Assembly (NCBI GenBank): GCA_937911445.1
Contig: CALDQY010000150.1
Location: 1-12,630, forward strand
DNA: 12,630 bases
Direction: 5' to 3'
From: an uncultured Rhodobiaceae bacterium
Lineage (GTDB): Archaea > Thermoplasmatota > Poseidoniia > Poseidoniales > Poseidoniaceae
Positions within the stretch are counted from its first letter, which is position 1; each line of letters starts with the position of its first letter. Positions 1 through 7,116 of this stretch are shown piece by piece. The notes below the pieces were generated by a model, which made no database searches, was not told the DNA's origin, and saw only the letters and a program-made list of their open reading frames with translations. The position numbers and the translations under genes were made by a program.

Positions 1-4
1 AGCA

Positions 5-301
5 ATGATCGCAAATTATCCCCAAACCAATGCAACCCTCGCACTCGTTCTTTCCATCATTGGAATCGTGCTTTCTTTCATCTACGGGCTTGGAATCTTT
101 TTTGCAATCCCCGCACTCATCTTAGCAAACAAATCACTCAACATCACCAATCAAATTCCAGGTCATCCTGATGCTGGAATGGCAAAGGCCGCAAAGATCT
201 GCTCTTGGGTTGCCATTGGCATCTTCATATTCACAATCCTCTTGGTCGTTCTTTCCATCGTATTGTATGTGTGGGCATCTTCGCTTGCTACGAACCCGTA
301 A
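5..301 (+). CDS. Small DUF4190-like membrane protein, possibly 5'-partial
   Basis: A 98-residue hydrophobic protein with two membrane regions, about residues 12-42 (possibly a hairpin, rich in Ile/Leu/Gly) and 66-93, separated by a polar loop that contains PGHPDAGMAKAAK. Two hydrophobic segments with a Gly/Ala-rich loop and 'GMAKAA' before the second one resemble the DUF4190 family of small membrane proteins, whose function is unknown. The frame is open to the left edge (GCA precedes the ATG at 5), and DUF4190 proteins often carry a proline/glutamine-rich cytoplasmic N-terminus, so the true start may lie outside the window. The stop is TAA. The next gene, ubiX, begins 87 bp later behind its own TATA-like element, so the two are probably not one operon. 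Family assignment is by resemblance only. Confidence 0.7.
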   Translation: MIANYPQTNATLALVLSIIGIVLSFIYGLGIFFAIPALILANKSLNITNQIPGHPDAGMAKAAKICSWVAIGIFIFTILLVVLSIVLYVWASSLATNP

Positions 302-360
302 ACAAGTAGATTTTCGACATTTTATGAATACTTTTCAGCGCTTGGCAAACAAACAAGTGC

Positions 361-368
361 ATATATGA
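361..368 (+). promoter_or_regulatory. TATA box-like element for ubiX
   Basis: The sequence ATATATGA is centred about 25 bp upstream of the ATG at 389. Archaeal box A elements lie roughly 25-27 bp before the transcription start, so this spacing puts the transcript start at the ATG and suggests a leaderless mRNA. No Shine-Dalgarno motif precedes ATG 389, which agrees. An alternative AT-rich element, TTTATGAATA at 321-330, would instead give a short leader for upstream in-frame ATGs at 365 or 371. Confidence 0.5.
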
Positions 369-388
369 GAATGGCTGGATTTGAACGC

Positions 389-964
389 ATGGGAGAGGTC
401 GTTCTTGGGATTTCAGGTGCGAGTGGAGCCATTTACGGCGTCCGCCTTGCCCAAGCACTGAACGAGCTTGGTATCGGCATTCGTCTCGTCGTCAGTGACT
501 CAGGACGCATCACACTCAAGCACGAATGCGATACTACCCCGGAAGCACTTGCAGAGGAAACTGGAGCTATTCTTGAAGCACAAGCCAATATTGGAGCAAA
601 ATCTGCCTCAGGTTCTGCTCCGATTGACGCTGTTGTTATCTGCCCATGTTCTGGCACAACGCTCGGCAAACTTGCTGCAGGTATCGGTGACAATTTGATT
701 ACACGATCTGCCATTGTTGCCATGAAGGAACAACGCAAACTCATCATCGTACCTCGAGAAGCACCCTATGCTACTGTCCACCTTGAGAACATGGCCAAAC
801 TCTCTGGCTGGGGTACTGTTGTTATTCCAGCATCGCCAGGATTCTACAATCATCCAACATCCATTGACGACATGGTCGATTTCGTCATTGCCCGCATCCT
901 TGATCAAATCGGTCTCGAGCACACCATCGGGAAGCGCTGGACTGGCGAAGAGTTGGACGAGTGA
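389..964 (+). CDS. ubiX: Flavin prenyltransferase UbiX
   Basis: UbiX joins a dimethylallyl group to FMN to make prenylated FMN, the cofactor of UbiD-family decarboxylases. The 191-residue protein is colinear with the family: N-terminal flavin-binding GISGASGAIYG (7-17), the PCSGTTLGKLAAGIGDNLI region (86-104), PREAPYATVHLENM (122-135) and PASPGFYNHP (147-156). I chose ATG 389 because it gives the usual short N-terminus (a few residues before GISGASG) and sits about 25 bp after a TATA-like box. In-frame ATGs at 365 and 371 would add six to eight atypical residues. No UbiD gene is in the window. In archaea prenyl-FMN is known to serve the decarboxylase of the anhydromevalonate-type mevalonate pathway and other UbiD enzymes; which client is used here cannot be told. 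Confidence 0.93.
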   Translation: MGEVVLGISGASGAIYGVRLAQALNELGIGIRLVVSDSGRITLKHECDTTPEALAEETGAILEAQANIGAKSASGSAPIDAVVICPCSGTTLGKLAAGIGDNLITRSAIVAMKEQRKLIIVPREAPYATVHLENMAKLSGWGTVVIPASPGFYNHPTSIDDMVDFVIARILDQIGLEHTIGKRWTGEELDE

Positions 965-1013
965 TAATCAGTCAGCCAACGGGTTCAAATGAGCAAGCCG
1001 TTTGTTTGAACTC

Positions 1014-2738
1014 ATGAGCACAAAAGATTCGCTTGAATCTTTGACGGTTGAGCAACTCAAAACGTTGCTTGAAGAGCGAGGTCTGCCAAAATCTGGCAAG
1101 AAAGCAGAACTCATCGAAAGACTCAGTTTATCCGATGAGAAAAACGTCATTGAGTTAGGATCATCCGTTTGGAGCAGAACCGTTGTTGGTCAATTCAACC
1201 TTGCACAAACCGTTGGCTCTGTAGCAGCGGTCCTCCTTCTGATGGTGGTCGTTTTCAATCCCTCAATCCTTGGATTCGGAGAAGACGAGCCTGTGTACCA
1301 GCCGATTGGATTTGATGCAAGTCAAACACGATGGTACGCACAAGAACTCGTCAATTTGGGGCACCCTGAATGGGAAGGTCGTATGTCTGGAAGTCCTGAA
1401 GAGGCTGCTGGAGCGCAAATGATTCTCGACAATCTTACCGAAATGGGTTACTCTCCTCAATTGAATACCTATCCTGTTCCGATGTTCGCTATCAACAGTG
1501 CCCCCATTCTCTCAATGTGTATCCCACCTGCAGGAGGATTCTTTGGAGGACCTGCTACCGGTGCAGCATGCAACAGTGGCGTCGGTGCGCAGGTCACAAC
1601 CTTTGAACATCGTACAGAATTTGTCCTACAAGGATACTCAGGTTCTGCAGATTATCAATTCGGTCAAGAAATGGAATTGATTGATCTTGACGATGGAACT
1701 GTGGATTCACTCTGGACTGATGCAGCCGGTAAAGTGGGAATTGTTCGAGGTGGAAACAGCATCGATGGAAACACTGGAATCTACATTAAGGCTGCTGAAA
1801 ACGGACTCGCAGGAATCTTGAGAATCAACAACCAATCCAATTGCGGACAGATTGTGGCTGATGACTGTATTCCAATTTTCAAATCCATTCGTGTTGACGA
1901 CATGAAAGCTGCGAACAGTGGCTCGATTCCAGAAAATATACCCTTCATCGCAGTTTCAAACAACACTGGAAACCAGATGCTTGAATTGGCTGCACAAGGA
2001 GCCTTCCTTCGTTTGTTCTCGGATGTTGATAATGCAGGAGAACTCTCCGTCAGTGTCCCATGTGGCACCCTGTACGGAAAGAGTGAGGATCTCATCATCG
2101 TAGGGGCCCATCACGACACTGTGTATCATGCTCAGGGTGCAGTCGACGACACATCAGGTACGGCGACCGTTCTTGAGATGGCTCGTCAAATCGCCATGGT
2201 TGCCAACGAGAGCGGCACACCAGAATACACCATTCGATTTTGCACTTGGGGCGGAGAAGAGGAAGGACTGTGGGGAAGCAAAGCCTATGTCGGTGCCAAT
2301 GCAAACGAACTCGCTCGCAATCTACGATTGTACATCAACTTGGACATGAATCACGTCGATATTGACATTTCAAACCGTGGAAATTCATTGAGATTCTTTT
2401 CCAATTCAGCAAAAGACATCAACGCTATGGAAGATGTACTCGATGTCATCGAAAAAGAACGACCCGATTTATTTCCAAAATATTCGGTTTCAACCGGCCT
2501 TTTAGAGGGTGAGAAAGGCGAGCCTGATGGCATGCCTTACAACTCTGACCATGGTCCATTTGTCTACGATCTCCCTGACGGAGTGACTGGAAATGCATTG
2601 GTTTGTTATGGCTCAGGTTCCTATGAGTATCACACCTATGCAGATACAATGGATCGTTTCAATGAAGAATCACTGGGCGTTTCTGTCATCGCTTATGGAA
2701 CCTATATCCGCCACCTTGCATGGCCCATCTTTGAATGA
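1014..2738 (+). CDS. SAP-domain, membrane-anchored M28 family metallopeptidase
   Basis: A 574-residue protein in three parts. Residues 10-37 match a SAP-type helix-turn-helix module (LTVEQLKTLLEERGL followed by SGKKAELIERL). A transmembrane segment lies at about 66-86. The rest is an extracellular-type M28 aminopeptidase-like domain. The di-zinc and catalytic residues are all visible: H366 and D368 in GAHHDTV, D378 in VDDTSGT, the E415-E416 pair in GGEEEGLWGS, D444 in NLDM and H540 in YEYHT. Residues about 195-345 resemble the protease-associated (PA) insert seen in many M28 enzymes. Basic residues before the membrane segment and acidic ones after it favour a cytoplasmic SAP part and an outside peptidase, suited to scavenging peptides. 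The first ATG is at 1014; a TTG at 1002 is possible but less likely. TTCAAATG at about 984-991 could be a weak TATA for a leaderless start. Substrate unknown. Confidence 0.88.
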   Translation: MSTKDSLESLTVEQLKTLLEERGLPKSGKKAELIERLSLSDEKNVIELGSSVWSRTVVGQFNLAQTVGSVAAVLLLMVVVFNPSILGFGEDEPVYQPIGFDASQTRWYAQELVNLGHPEWEGRMSGSPEEAAGAQMILDNLTEMGYSPQLNTYPVPMFAINSAPILSMCIPPAGGFFGGPATGAACNSGVGAQVTTFEHRTEFVLQGYSGSADYQFGQEMELIDLDDGTVDSLWTDAAGKVGIVRGGNSIDGNTGIYIKAAENGLAGILRINNQSNCGQIVADDCIPIFKSIRVDDMKAANSGSIPENIPFIAVSNNTGNQMLELAAQGAFLRLFSDVDNAGELSVSVPCGTLYGKSEDLIIVGAHHDTVYHAQGAVDDTSGTATVLEMARQIAMVANESGTPEYTIRFCTWGGEEEGLWGSKAYVGANANELARNLRLYINLDMNHVDIDISNRGNSLRFFSNSAKDINAMEDVLDVIEKERPDLFPKYSVSTGLLEGEKGEPDGMPYNSDHGPFVYDLPDGVTGNALVCYGSGSYEYHTYADTMDRFNEESLGVSVIAYGTYIRHLAWPIFE

Positions 2739-2775
2739 GCGTTGAGTTCAAGAAGGCGACGTTGGTGGGCGGGTC

Positions 2776-3066
2776 ATGGTAAAACCGAGCGCACACGCTT
2801 CGCACATCTTGGTCGCTTCAAAATCAGAAGCCGTACAGATTTCAGAGAAGATTGGCAAACTCAAAGATTTTGAGAAACTTGCTCGAAAGAAATCCACCTG
2901 TCCATCGTCCCAACGTGGCGGTGATCTCGGGTGGTTCCGAAAAGGAAACATGGTTCGTGAATTCGAGGAAGCAGTTTGGAGTACGCCGCTCAAGACGGTC
3001 TCAACCCCGGTCAAGACTCAATTCGGTTATCACCTGATTTGGGTTCATGAACGAGATGAGGAGTGA
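2776..3066 (+). CDS. Parvulin-type peptidyl-prolyl cis-trans isomerase
   Basis: A single-domain parvulin (rotamase) of 96 residues that should speed cis-trans isomerisation of prolyl peptide bonds. Family marks are the first strand HASHILV (7-13), the loop TCPSSQRGGDLGWF (41-54), MVREFEEAVW (59-68) and the last strand TQFGYHLIWVHER (81-93), which holds the conserved FGYH. There is no signal peptide or membrane segment, so a cytoplasmic enzyme is expected, like short PpiC/Pin4-type proteins. It follows the M28 peptidase gene by 37 bp and overlaps the upstream GTG candidate of folB by 3 bp, so it is probably cotranscribed with folB. A GGGCGGGTC stretch just before the ATG may act as a poor ribosome binding site. 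The substrate is unknown. Confidence 0.9.
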   Translation: MVKPSAHASHILVASKSEAVQISEKIGKLKDFEKLARKKSTCPSSQRGGDLGWFRKGNMVREFEEAVWSTPLKTVSTPVKTQFGYHLIWVHERDEE

Positions 3067-3071
3067 TTTCG

Positions 3072-3428
3072 GTGTCTATTTCCGTTGGCTTGGACGATTA
3101 TCTCGTTCATGGTATACACGGATTTTACGATGAGGAACACGATAAACCTCAACCCTTCAACATTTCAGTGCGGGTTGACCTATCAAGCCGTATAGTGGAC
3201 GGACAACTAGGCACCACTGTCGACTACGCGCAACTGCAAGAAGCCATTGACAATGTTGTTTTGCATTCTTCCCCAATTCGTCTCTTGGAATCAATGGCCC
3301 AACGTATTTCAGAACAAATTCAACACTCCGAGAATGTTGATACTGTATTCGTTCGGATTGAAAAACCAGAAGCCCCACTCCCTCATCCAGGCGGTTTGCC
3401 TTACATCGAGTACACGTGGAATCGCTGA
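3072..3428 (+). CDS. folB: Dihydroneopterin aldolase FolB
   Basis: FolB cleaves 7,8-dihydroneopterin to 6-hydroxymethyl-dihydropterin and glycolaldehyde in tetrahydrofolate synthesis. The 118-residue length and pattern are those of the bacterial-type enzyme: GIHGFYDEEHDKPQPF, TTVDYAQLQEAI, RLLESMAQRI and VRIEKPEAPLP. Starting at GTG 3072, the key residues fall at E22, E73 and K98, very close to their numbering in characterised bacterial enzymes, which supports this start. GAGGAG at 3058-3063 is a good ribosome binding site 8 nt upstream of it. The alternative GTG at 3063 overlaps the parvulin stop (GTGA), adds three residues and would have no properly spaced Shine-Dalgarno. Many archaea use the unrelated MptD for this step, so a FolB is notable. 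No other folate gene adjoins it. Confidence 0.88.
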   Translation: MSISVGLDDYLVHGIHGFYDEEHDKPQPFNISVRVDLSSRIVDGQLGTTVDYAQLQEAIDNVVLHSSPIRLLESMAQRISEQIQHSENVDTVFVRIEKPEAPLPHPGGLPYIEYTWNR

Positions 3429-3434
3429 ATTCAA

Positions 3435-3449
3435 CCCTTGACAAAAGGG
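3435..3449 (+). repeat. Short inverted repeat after folB
   Basis: CCCTT and AAGGG arms of 5 nt flank the loop GACAA, in the 54-bp gap between folB and the zinc-ribbon gene. No T-run follows, so it is not a classical terminator. It could be a chance 5-bp palindrome. Confidence 0.2.
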
Positions 3450-3482
3450 AGGATTCAAAGCCTTCATGCCTCAAGGTCGAAC

Positions 3483-3977
3483 ATGGATTCTCCAAGCCGG
3501 GTGTACGTTCCTTCCGTTCTCGAAGCGGATGGAAATGCGATCGGAATGGGGTGTTTCAGCACCGAACAAATTGCTTGGGAAGTGATGAAAACCTTCCTTG
3601 GGAAAAGCGAACAAATGAATCTTGAACAAGCAACCATCATCGCTTGGGATGTTGATGTTGTCGGTGAGGAAGGAATGACTGTTCTCACCAAACTCGAAGG
3701 GAAAATATGTCCCGTATGCCAGCGAAAAACGTTTTGGGTTGACCTCGAACATCTCTCAGCCTTGTGCTACGGATCGCAATGTTCTGCATGGATCGAACAG
3801 AGTACTGTCGATCCTGAGATTATTGACTGTGGTTGGCCACCGCTTCGCTTCCTCAAACAAGTCAAAGAGATTGAGGAAGCGTACAATGAACTGCGAACGA
3901 TTGGAGCAGACGTGCTTGCTTCAGTCGATGAGCATCCTGACACGGCAACGCAAGAATTGTACGAGTCGACTTACTAA
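3483..3977 (+). CDS. Hypothetical zinc-ribbon protein
   Basis: I do not recognise this 164-residue protein. It has an N-terminal part of about 70 residues with alternating hydrophobic stretches, then a likely zinc ribbon with CPVC at 76-79 and cysteines at 95 and 100, where the two pairs are 15 residues apart. A charged, helix-forming region, FLKQVKEIEEAYNELRTIGADVL (about 123-145), follows, and the tail is acidic. There are no membrane segments or signal peptide. ATG 3483 is the first ATG in frame, after AAGGTCG at 3474-3480; a TTG at 3438 is a longer and less likely start. It is the last gene of the plus-strand run and its TAA is only 12 bp from the convergent argS stop. A ribbon suggests nucleic-acid or protein binding, but nothing more specific can be said. 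Confidence 0.7.
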   Translation: MDSPSRVYVPSVLEADGNAIGMGCFSTEQIAWEVMKTFLGKSEQMNLEQATIIAWDVDVVGEEGMTVLTKLEGKICPVCQRKTFWVDLEHLSALCYGSQCSAWIEQSTVDPEIIDCGWPPLRFLKQVKEIEEAYNELRTIGADVLASVDEHPDTATQELYESTY

Positions 3978-3989
3978 AGCAACGAAGAA

Positions 3990-5759
3990 TCACATTTCTT
4001 CGATCGGTGTGATTCCGAGTCCTTCAAGACCAGAGCGCATGAGTTCACGTGCCATTTGGCTGATGGCAAAGGCAAATCCGTCGACTTCGTTTTCTTTCAC
4101 TACAGGACAGTCTCGGTAAAATCCATTGTAGGCATTAGCAAGCTCGAGCATGTGAAGAGCAAACAAGTGTGCTTTTTGCTCACGAACGGAACGCTCGAGA
4201 ACATCGTTGTGTTTGCACATCAGACGCAGCAATTCAACCAAACCTTCTGGCATTGCATCAGCGCTTGGGGGCTGAATAGGAGACGTTGGTAGTGCATGTG
4301 CACGCTTCGAAATTGAGCATGCTCGTGTGTGAGCATACATGATGAAGGGTGCAGAACCTGCTTCAAAGGCAAGTGCTTCCTCCCATCGGAACGTGAAACC
4401 TTTCTCTGGACTGACTTTGATGATATTGAATCGAACGGCTGCAGTACCTACCGCTTCAGCAATCTGAGCGACCTTGTCATCGTCGTATTCGGGACGTAAT
4501 TCTCGAACGACTGCAGAGGCTTGTGCATGTGCTTCTTCCAAGAGGTCGTCCATAAACACAACATTGCCTTGTCTCGTACTCATCTTCCCCTCAGGTAGTT
4601 TGATGAACGAATAGAACAATACCTCTGGTCGCTTCTGTCCAAGCTCTTCAAGGGTGAGCCCAACCTGCTTTGCTTGCAGTTTGTGATCTTCACCAAGGAC
4701 GTTGACGAGTCGGTTGGATTCACCCCACTTCCACATATGATAAGCAACATCACGTGTTGCATAGAGACTTGAACCATCGCCTCTTCTATAGAAGAACTCA
4801 GTCTTTCCTTTGAGTCCACGCTGACCGAGGTCGAGGAAACCCGCACCGTTGTCCGCAGTATCGGATATCTGCAAACCGTCCAATGTCTCCATGAGTTTGG
4901 CTACCGTACCATCCACGACGAATCTGGATTCCTTCGTAAATGTGTCATAGGATATTCCGAGACGTGAAAGCGTGGCAAGCATGCCTTCCAATACGGGGGT
5001 GTATGCTGCTTCGAACGATTCCAACACAGCCACATCACCATGCTCGCTTGCATGGACCAATGATCCAATCTCCTTCTCAATCTGGGCTTTTCGTTCCTCA
5101 TCAGCATCCTTTCGGAGGATTTGAGCAGCCTGATACCATCGAACACGTTGATGATCTGCTTTTGTGAGCCACCTCTCCGATGGAGGTTCACGCTCAGAGA
5201 GGAGCTCGTTGACATCCTCCTCAGATAGATTGTCGAGTGCCCAAGCAAGAACGCCGACTTGTTTTCCCATGTCATCAACGTAGTACTCTGCTCGAACATC
5301 ATCTCCATGAAGTCGGTGCAAGCGAACAAGGGTATCACCAAGGATAGCGTTTCGTGCCCGACCGACATGAAACGGCCCGTTGGGATTGGCTGAAGTGTGT
5401 TCAAGAAGAACCGTCTCTCCAGTTCGACCCGAATTTTCGAGGGCAGAGCCAATGTGTACTTGATCCGAGAGAACTGCATCTGCGAGCCATTCAGGGTTGG
5501 CGGTGAAATTCAGATACCCATTCACAGAAGAGACGCTGGCCAATGCTTCCAATTGTGGGAACAACCCTGCAATTTCATCTGAGATTGCCTGCGGTGCTTT
5601 CCTCAAAACCGAGGCGAATGGGAAACAGGGGAGTGTCAAATCGCCTTGACTCGCTTCTCGACTCGGTTGCAGCAAGGATTCCCAAGCATCCTTGCCAACT
5701 CCCATTTCGGAGAGAATCGATTCGAGATGAGGCGAAATTGTTGCCTGAAGAATCTTCAT
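3990..5759 (-). CDS. argS: Arginyl-tRNA synthetase
   Basis: A class Ia synthetase that charges tRNA-Arg in the cytoplasm. The 589-residue protein has the ArgRS order: an N-terminal tRNA-recognition domain (about 1-90), the Rossmann catalytic core with the HIGH-equivalent FHVGR (130-134) inside SANPNGPFHVGRARNAILGD, the YYVDDMG segment (159-165), TRDVAYH (335-341), the KMSKS-equivalent KMSTRQGN (392-399), and a C-terminal helical DALR anticodon-binding domain (about 460-589) that ends in LEGLGITPIEEM. MSTR in place of MSKS is normal for ArgRS. The ATG at 5757-5759 lies 9 bp after the aRF1 stop, and GAGG straddling that stop can serve as ribosome binding site, so argS is the second gene of an aRF1-argS operon. 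Its 3' end converges on the zinc-ribbon gene. Confidence 0.96.
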   Translation of the reverse strand: MKILQATISPHLESILSEMGVGKDAWESLLQPSREASQGDLTLPCFPFASVLRKAPQAISDEIAGLFPQLEALASVSSVNGYLNFTANPEWLADAVLSDQVHIGSALENSGRTGETVLLEHTSANPNGPFHVGRARNAILGDTLVRLHRLHGDDVRAEYYVDDMGKQVGVLAWALDNLSEEDVNELLSEREPPSERWLTKADHQRVRWYQAAQILRKDADEERKAQIEKEIGSLVHASEHGDVAVLESFEAAYTPVLEGMLATLSRLGISYDTFTKESRFVVDGTVAKLMETLDGLQISDTADNGAGFLDLGQRGLKGKTEFFYRRGDGSSLYATRDVAYHMWKWGESNRLVNVLGEDHKLQAKQVGLTLEELGQKRPEVLFYSFIKLPEGKMSTRQGNVVFMDDLLEEAHAQASAVVRELRPEYDDDKVAQIAEAVGTAAVRFNIIKVSPEKGFTFRWEEALAFEAGSAPFIMYAHTRACSISKRAHALPTSPIQPPSADAMPEGLVELLRLMCKHNDVLERSVREQKAHLFALHMLELANAYNGFYRDCPVVKENEVDGFAFAISQMARELMRSGLEGLGITPIEEM

Positions 5760-5768
5760 CGAAACGCC

Positions 5769-7016
5769 TCACATCATTGGGTAGCGAAGGATTGCTGCCA
5801 AGCCACCAAAGCCATGTGCTAGTTGCGCTCCTTCTTCAGTATCAATCGAAATAAAGGCGATTTCACTGTTGGATTTTGAAGACATTTCACTCAGAACATC
5901 GATCAAAGAAGTGTTGGATAGTTCTTTATGTGAGTCGTTACTTACTCCACAAGAAGGGCAGTCTGGAAGCTCTTCTGTCCTTGACAAAGAGGCCGTCCAT
6001 GTATGGCCACATCCATTACATTCGATTTCAACCGAATTCTTTCGCATGCTTTCAGAGATGAGGAGCGTATCGACCGCACCTTGTTCAAGCGCTTTTCGAA
6101 TCATCATTTCTCCGTAGGTCGCACGAGGTTGAGCCTTGATCAATTCAGCAAGGAACCGATTCATGATTTGTCGCTCAGCATCCAGTTCGATTTCACCCAT
6201 CAGGGCCCCAGCGTTATCGACCAGCTCTCGAACACCCGATTCGTTGGAATAACCAACATCGAAATGCGTCTTGGCAATCTTCTTTGCAATCTCATGATGG
6301 AAGTATTCGTTGCGAACGACGTAATCTTTGGTTGCGCCAGGCCCACCGATAATGATGGCCTGAATGTTCTCAAGGTTCGGAAGCCAGTATGAACAGGCGT
6401 GTTCTGTGGCTCGCTTGAAGAAGTTGTGAGCCGCTTCCTCAATCAGCCGCTCGAAACGTTGGGCAGACTGACCCCCTTGTCGGTGCTTACCCATAATGTT
6501 GGATACCAAATGCTCCTGTACGTGAATACGCTTCCCTGAAGCAATACCATAAGCAGCCTCTGACCGATCGATTACAAACAAACCGTAAGATCGCTTGTCG
6601 ACGAGCATGTCCTCCAATTGTGTTAATTCAAAGGACGAGTCGCAGCGGTAACGGAACGAAAGCAAGGCCTGTGGTGGATCATCGATAACAACCGTTGTTT
6701 GACGAGTCTTGTTGTTTCCAACGATGATGGCTCCGGTGAACAAAGCAATACCTCGTTCACCTGCATTCTTGAACCGCGAAAGTGAAGAGATTGCAGATTC
6801 AATGGCACCTTGGACGTTCTTTCGAGTGGATTTGGATTTGATGTTTGCAGCCTGCCCGTGCTCGTTTTGGAGGAGTGAGCGAGCATCACTGATTTGTCGG
6901 TCTGGCGGAATAATCACCGTTACCAGTTCAGTTCCAAACCCCTTCATTTCACGAAGGTCCTCAAGCGCGAGTTTGAGACGGAGCCTTCTCGCTGCAAGTT
7001 CACCATCGTCCGACAA
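5769..7016 (-). CDS. prf1: Peptide chain release factor aRF1
   Basis: Archaeal/eukaryotic class I release factor that reads all three stop codons and triggers peptide release. With the TTG start at 7016 it has 415 residues, the usual archaeal length. It shows the stop-codon-reading NIKS (58-61) and YRCDSSF (123-129), the catalytic GGQ (181-183) in GKHRQGGQSAQRF, and a C-terminal domain with a four-cysteine zinc element (CNGC, then CPSC), as in many archaeal aRF1s. No ATG exists near the expected N-terminus. I prefer TTG 7016 because GGGGGT (7023-7028) lies 6 nt upstream and the protein then starts like other family members. TTG 7049 would add 11 residues and has no Shine-Dalgarno. It is first in the operon with argS and divergent from pyrH. 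Confidence 0.93.
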   Translation of the reverse strand: MSDDGELAARRLRLKLALEDLREMKGFGTELVTVIIPPDRQISDARSLLQNEHGQAANIKSKSTRKNVQGAIESAISSLSRFKNAGERGIALFTGAIIVGNNKTRQTTVVIDDPPQALLSFRYRCDSSFELTQLEDMLVDKRSYGLFVIDRSEAAYGIASGKRIHVQEHLVSNIMGKHRQGGQSAQRFERLIEEAAHNFFKRATEHACSYWLPNLENIQAIIIGGPGATKDYVVRNEYFHHEIAKKIAKTHFDVGYSNESGVRELVDNAGALMGEIELDAERQIMNRFLAELIKAQPRATYGEMMIRKALEQGAVDTLLISESMRKNSVEIECNGCGHTWTASLSRTEELPDCPSCGVSNDSHKELSNTSLIDVLSEMSSKSNSEIAFISIDTEEGAQLAHGFGGLAAILRYPMM

Positions 7017-7022
7017 CGTTTG

Positions 7023-7028
7023 ACCCCC
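7023..7028 (-). promoter_or_regulatory. Ribosome binding site deciding the aRF1 TTG start
   Basis: Read on the minus strand this is GGGGGT, one mismatch from GGAGGT, followed by the 6-nt spacer CAAACG and then TTG (7016-7014). It supports the shorter aRF1 start. The upstream TTG at 7049 is preceded by AAAACCC, which does not pair with the 16S rRNA tail. Confidence 0.45.
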
Positions 7029-7096
7029 TGTCTGTTGGGGTCGGACCAAGGGTTTTCAACTCTCGCCTTGGATTTGATAGGACAAGCCATAAGAAA

Positions 7097-7111
7097 CGCC
7101 TTGTCGAGGCG
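7097..7111 (+). promoter_or_regulatory. Inverted repeat overlapping the pyrH ribosome binding site
   Basis: CGCCT (7097-7101) and AGGCG (7107-7111) can form a 5-bp, GC-rich hairpin with loop TGTCG. The 3' arm includes most of the only Shine-Dalgarno-like motif of pyrH, GAGG at 7106-7109, which is 7 nt from the ATG at 7117. If transcribed in the leader, the hairpin could hide the ribosome binding site. The repeat is short and may be fortuitous. Confidence 0.3.
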
Positions 7112-7116
7112 ATTCC

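Noticed and set aside
433..922. Two 104-codon antisense frames over ubiX
   Set aside because: Shadows of UbiX, which is certain from its flavin-binding motifs.
3435..3449. CCCTT/AAGGG hairpin as an intrinsic terminator of the folB operon
   Set aside because: The stem is only 5 bp and no T-run follows. Archaeal termination depends mainly on T-rich tracts. Kept only as a low-confidence repeat.
4901..5479. 192-codon open frame on the minus strand inside argS
   Set aside because: It is an alternate frame of the ArgRS gene, whose motifs are clear in the main frame. The translation is low-complexity and family-free.
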